Shown: piece after piece, positions 62,136-64,000 of the stretch
Position numbering within the stretch: position 1 is the stretch's first letter
Layout of the letters: each line of letters opens with the position of its first letter
Assembly (NCBI GenBank): GCA_963815135.1
Contig: CAWFFO010000001.1
Coordinates: 1-64,000, forward strand
DNA: 64,000 nt
Origin: CAIWTU01 sp963815135
GTDB taxonomy: Bacteria; Desulfobacterota; Desulfuromonadia; Geobacterales; Geobacteraceae
Direction of reading: 5' to 3'
Translations under genes and position numbers: made by a program
The notes under the pieces: model-generated
What the model saw: the letters and a program-made list of their open reading frames with translations, nothing else
The model's database searches: none
Told to the model about the DNA's origin: nothing

Positions 62136-62620
62136 TTTGCCGCCTCCCAGATCATTTCTTTCAGGCATGAGTTCGGACCGGCCTGGATTGTCTCGAGCCT
62201 GATGACGGCGTTGGGAATGACCTTCTCCATTGCGCCGGCGAACACTCCATGGGCCATCTGGCACAGTGATTGTTTCTGTTCATGTGCGAACCTGAAGAGT
62301 GCATTGCGTACAAGGCATGTGTGAAAAACCAGGCGCATCCTGTTTGTTTCGCCTTCTTTTTCAACAAGAGTATTTCGTTCACCCTGAAATGGTTTGAAAT
62401 CCCACATGATGCCGCGTTGTTGCAACGCATTGTTAAGTATCTCCAGCGCCTCCACCGGGTCCTCTGTCTGCTTTGCACTGTCCACGGCCTCAAGGCCGAA
62501 TTTTTTCCCCGCGAGAAAACATATGGACAGAGCGCCCTGGCCGAGGTTTTTTTCAGCCCCGTAAGCCAAAGCGCCGGCAAAAAATGCAACATTGTGCAGC
62601 TTTCCTATTTCGTTTTCCAT
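62132..62620 (-). CDS. Hydrogenase-associated protein with V4R-like features
   Basis: 162 residues from ATG 62620 after GGAGGA; a longer frame begins 16 codons earlier. Contains YGAEKNLGQGALSICFLAGKKFG, CLVRNALFRFAHEQKQSLCQMAHGVFAGAMEKVIP and a final GPNSCLKEMIWEAAK. The cysteine and glycine pattern recalls V4R (4-vinyl reductase) domains, which bind small molecules; this is by eye and tentative. First gene in the tight hydrogenase cluster, so it is probably an accessory or regulatory subunit. Confidence 0.6.
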   Translation of the reverse strand: MENEIGKLHNVAFFAGALAYGAEKNLGQGALSICFLAGKKFGLEAVDSAKQTEDPVEALEILNNALQQRGIMWDFKPFQGERNTLVEKEGETNRMRLVFHTCLVRNALFRFAHEQKQSLCQMAHGVFAGAMEKVIPNAVIRLETIQAGPNSCLKEMIWEAAK

Positions 62621-62843
62621 ATTCTCCGTGTCCTCCGGGCAGGTTGAAATTTCTCGGCAATCAGCCAATTACAAAAAACAGATGCTTGAAGAGTCAGGAG
62701 TAAAAGGTGTTAAAACTTTTAAAACGCGAAACTATTTCGCATGCCGGTGCCAGTCATGACGAATGGGATTTATCTTGCTTCGGATGGTTTCGAAACAACA
62801 TTTGCCCATATGAAACCATTTCTCAGTGCTGTCTCCAGTAACG

Positions 62844-63200
62844 TTACAACGTCTTTTCAATGGCAGGCAGGCGTTTTTTTATCTGAAAGCGGACATATCC
62901 CAGATTTGCTTTCGGATTGGCCACAACTGCCAGTATAGCCTCGCTCCCGACCAGGCTCATCATGATCATTCCATCCGAAAACTCCATCATTCCCTGGGTC
63001 ATGACGCCAACCTTCAGTTCCCTTCCCATAACCTCGGAAGAGCCCGTGCCAGCGGAAATGACCGCACCGACCGTTTCGGTGTCCATTTTTCCCCCATTTG
63101 AAAAGCCATCGATTACGAAGCCGTCACGGCCTACAATTACCGCGGTATTGACCCCGTCGATATCCACCAGTTCCTTGAGCAATTCTGTACTCTTTGCCAT
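62844..63200 (-). CDS. Roadblock/LC7-domain protein
   Basis: 118 residues forming one Roadblock/LC7 domain: LKELVDIDGVNTAVIVGRDGFVIDGFS, GAVISAGTGSSEVMGRELKVG and MMSLVGSEAILAVVANPKANLGYVRFQIKKRL. Such proteins (MglB-like) regulate small GTPases or act as scaffolds; no GTPase gene is in the window. It is 223 bases upstream of the hydrogenase cluster in the same direction; linkage to it is possible but not shown. Confidence 0.88.
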   Translation of the reverse strand: MAKSTELLKELVDIDGVNTAVIVGRDGFVIDGFSNGGKMDTETVGAVISAGTGSSEVMGRELKVGVMTQGMMEFSDGMIMMSLVGSEAILAVVANPKANLGYVRFQIKKRLPAIEKTL

Positions 63201-64000
63201 TTTCGTTTCTCCCTGTGGTCTTATTTTTTCTACGTTAATTAAAAAGCGATACTAAAGGATTCACTTCAGGCAGCAATGTCTGATTAGCCTCATTCAAAAC
63301 CAGCTGGTGTATGCTTTTTCAGGCCAAATAACGAGAACCGGGCAACGTGATGCAAAAATGGTAAATACGGTTAAATACAGTGATTATATATGTTGAATGC
63401 ACTTGAGAACCAACCAAGGAAACGGGAACAGGGTAATAAATTATGTAAAGAAATATAGTAAAGCTTGTTTTAATTTAACAAAAAATTACACATGTAAATT
63501 TAATTAAACTTATTACTACCGTAGATTATATTGTGTCAAGCGATTTTTTTGTGCAATCCTGTTTACAGAATTGCACCTTTTGCTGGGCCAGCAGTATTTT
63601 ATTTCGAGTCAGATTATTTTTTGAACAAATGTTGAGGTTAGCCGGGAAGTGTATAGGGTAATGCATTGCAATTAAATAATTAAAAACAAATCGGTTTGTT
63701 GATTAGCTTTGAGATTATTTAATTTGGATTATACGGCGAGTATATGATTGTTACAGTTTGTATGATTGATTAGATCCGGTAGTCGTGAAACAAGACATTG
63801 AGACTGAGGATTTAATGAGTCTTCAATTTTTGAAACATTCTTTTTGGTGGCGGTCATTCAGCAGATTATGGAATCGATATAGGCAATTTTTATTAAATTA
63901 ATGATGATCGTCATTACTGATTTCATGATGCAGACAGTTTTAGTGTTATGGGTGACGAAAGCAGCGTTGTTGAAGTAATGAATAGAAATCTTTGTAAAAC
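63201..64000. other. AT-rich region with no recognisable gene
   Basis: 800 bases of AT-rich sequence between the Roadblock gene and the window end. No supported open frame. The promoter of the Roadblock gene is expected near 63205-63300 but no clear consensus was found. Confidence 0.5.

Noticed and set aside
62669..62843. Extra gene between the V4R-like gene and the Roadblock gene
   Set aside because: Short plus-strand frames here oppose the operon direction and have no ribosome site.

Overview
The window looks like a chromosomal segment of a Geobacter/Pelobacter-like member of the Desulfuromonadales (Desulfobacterota, formerly Deltaproteobacteria). This is inferred from gene content: an exosortase-A (XrtA/PEP-CTERM) exopolysaccharide locus, a cytoplasmic Mvh-like [NiFe] hydrogenase operon, a PocR-type sensor kinase, a c-di-AMP cyclase and a standard set of housekeeping genes. 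No 16S gene is present to confirm it. Most of the sequence is of moderate GC. Several genes (wecB, xrtA, the outer-membrane barrel, the chain-length protein and dnaE) are broken by multiple single-base frameshifts. In xrtA and dnaE these lie in distinctly GC-rich patches. Because dnaE is normally essential, assembly or consensus error is the likeliest cause.

Layout. 1-11.7 kb (+): an exopolysaccharide operon with wecB end, XrtA-EpsI fusion, WecA-like initiating transferase, PrsT-like TPR lipoprotein, Wza-like export protein, outer-membrane barrel, Wzc-like chain-length protein and tyrosine autokinase. Its spacers are full of heptamer repeats. 11.8-12.8 kb: a MITE-like repeat and a GH19 endolysin-like gene. 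13.3-26.5 kb (-): housekeeping genes pdxJ, glmM, cdaR, cdaA, folP, ftsH, tilS, tRNA-Met, tRNA-fMet, SPOR protein, argS, ftsB-like, UDP-xylose synthase and UDP-glucose dehydrogenase, then tRNA-Ala. The last two enzymes supply UDP-sugars, probably for surface polysaccharide.

26.95-37.7 kb: an integrated element of about 10.7 kb in the 3' end of tRNA-Leu(CAA). It is bounded by duplicated attachment sequence and carries a P4-type integrase, AlpA-like regulator, primase-helicase (frameshifted), small zinc-binding proteins, two terminase-small-subunit-like genes and three envelope proteins, but no capsid genes. It therefore resembles a phage satellite. GGGGGTAT repeats lie at both ends, and an IS630-type element has landed in one of its genes with a clean TA duplication.

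37.7-49.5 kb: small unknown genes, an anomalous tRNA (glutamine-like body, lysine anticodon), murB, a PocR/PAS hybrid histidine kinase, a putative outer-membrane protein, a YfcE-type phosphodiesterase, sppA, a TVP38 membrane protein and a cupin. 49.6-55.1 kb (+): dnaE, accA and an rluB-type pseudouridine synthase. 55.1-58.3 kb: an orphan tyrosine recombinase and a small protein/FIST sensor pair. 58.5-63.2 kb (-): the hydrogenase operon (V4R-like protein, small and large subunits, 2[4Fe-4S] protein and maturation protease, with a Roadblock/LC7 gene just upstream). The protease takes its last residues from a second copy of the MITE-like repeat. 63.2-64 kb is AT-rich and has no convincing gene.
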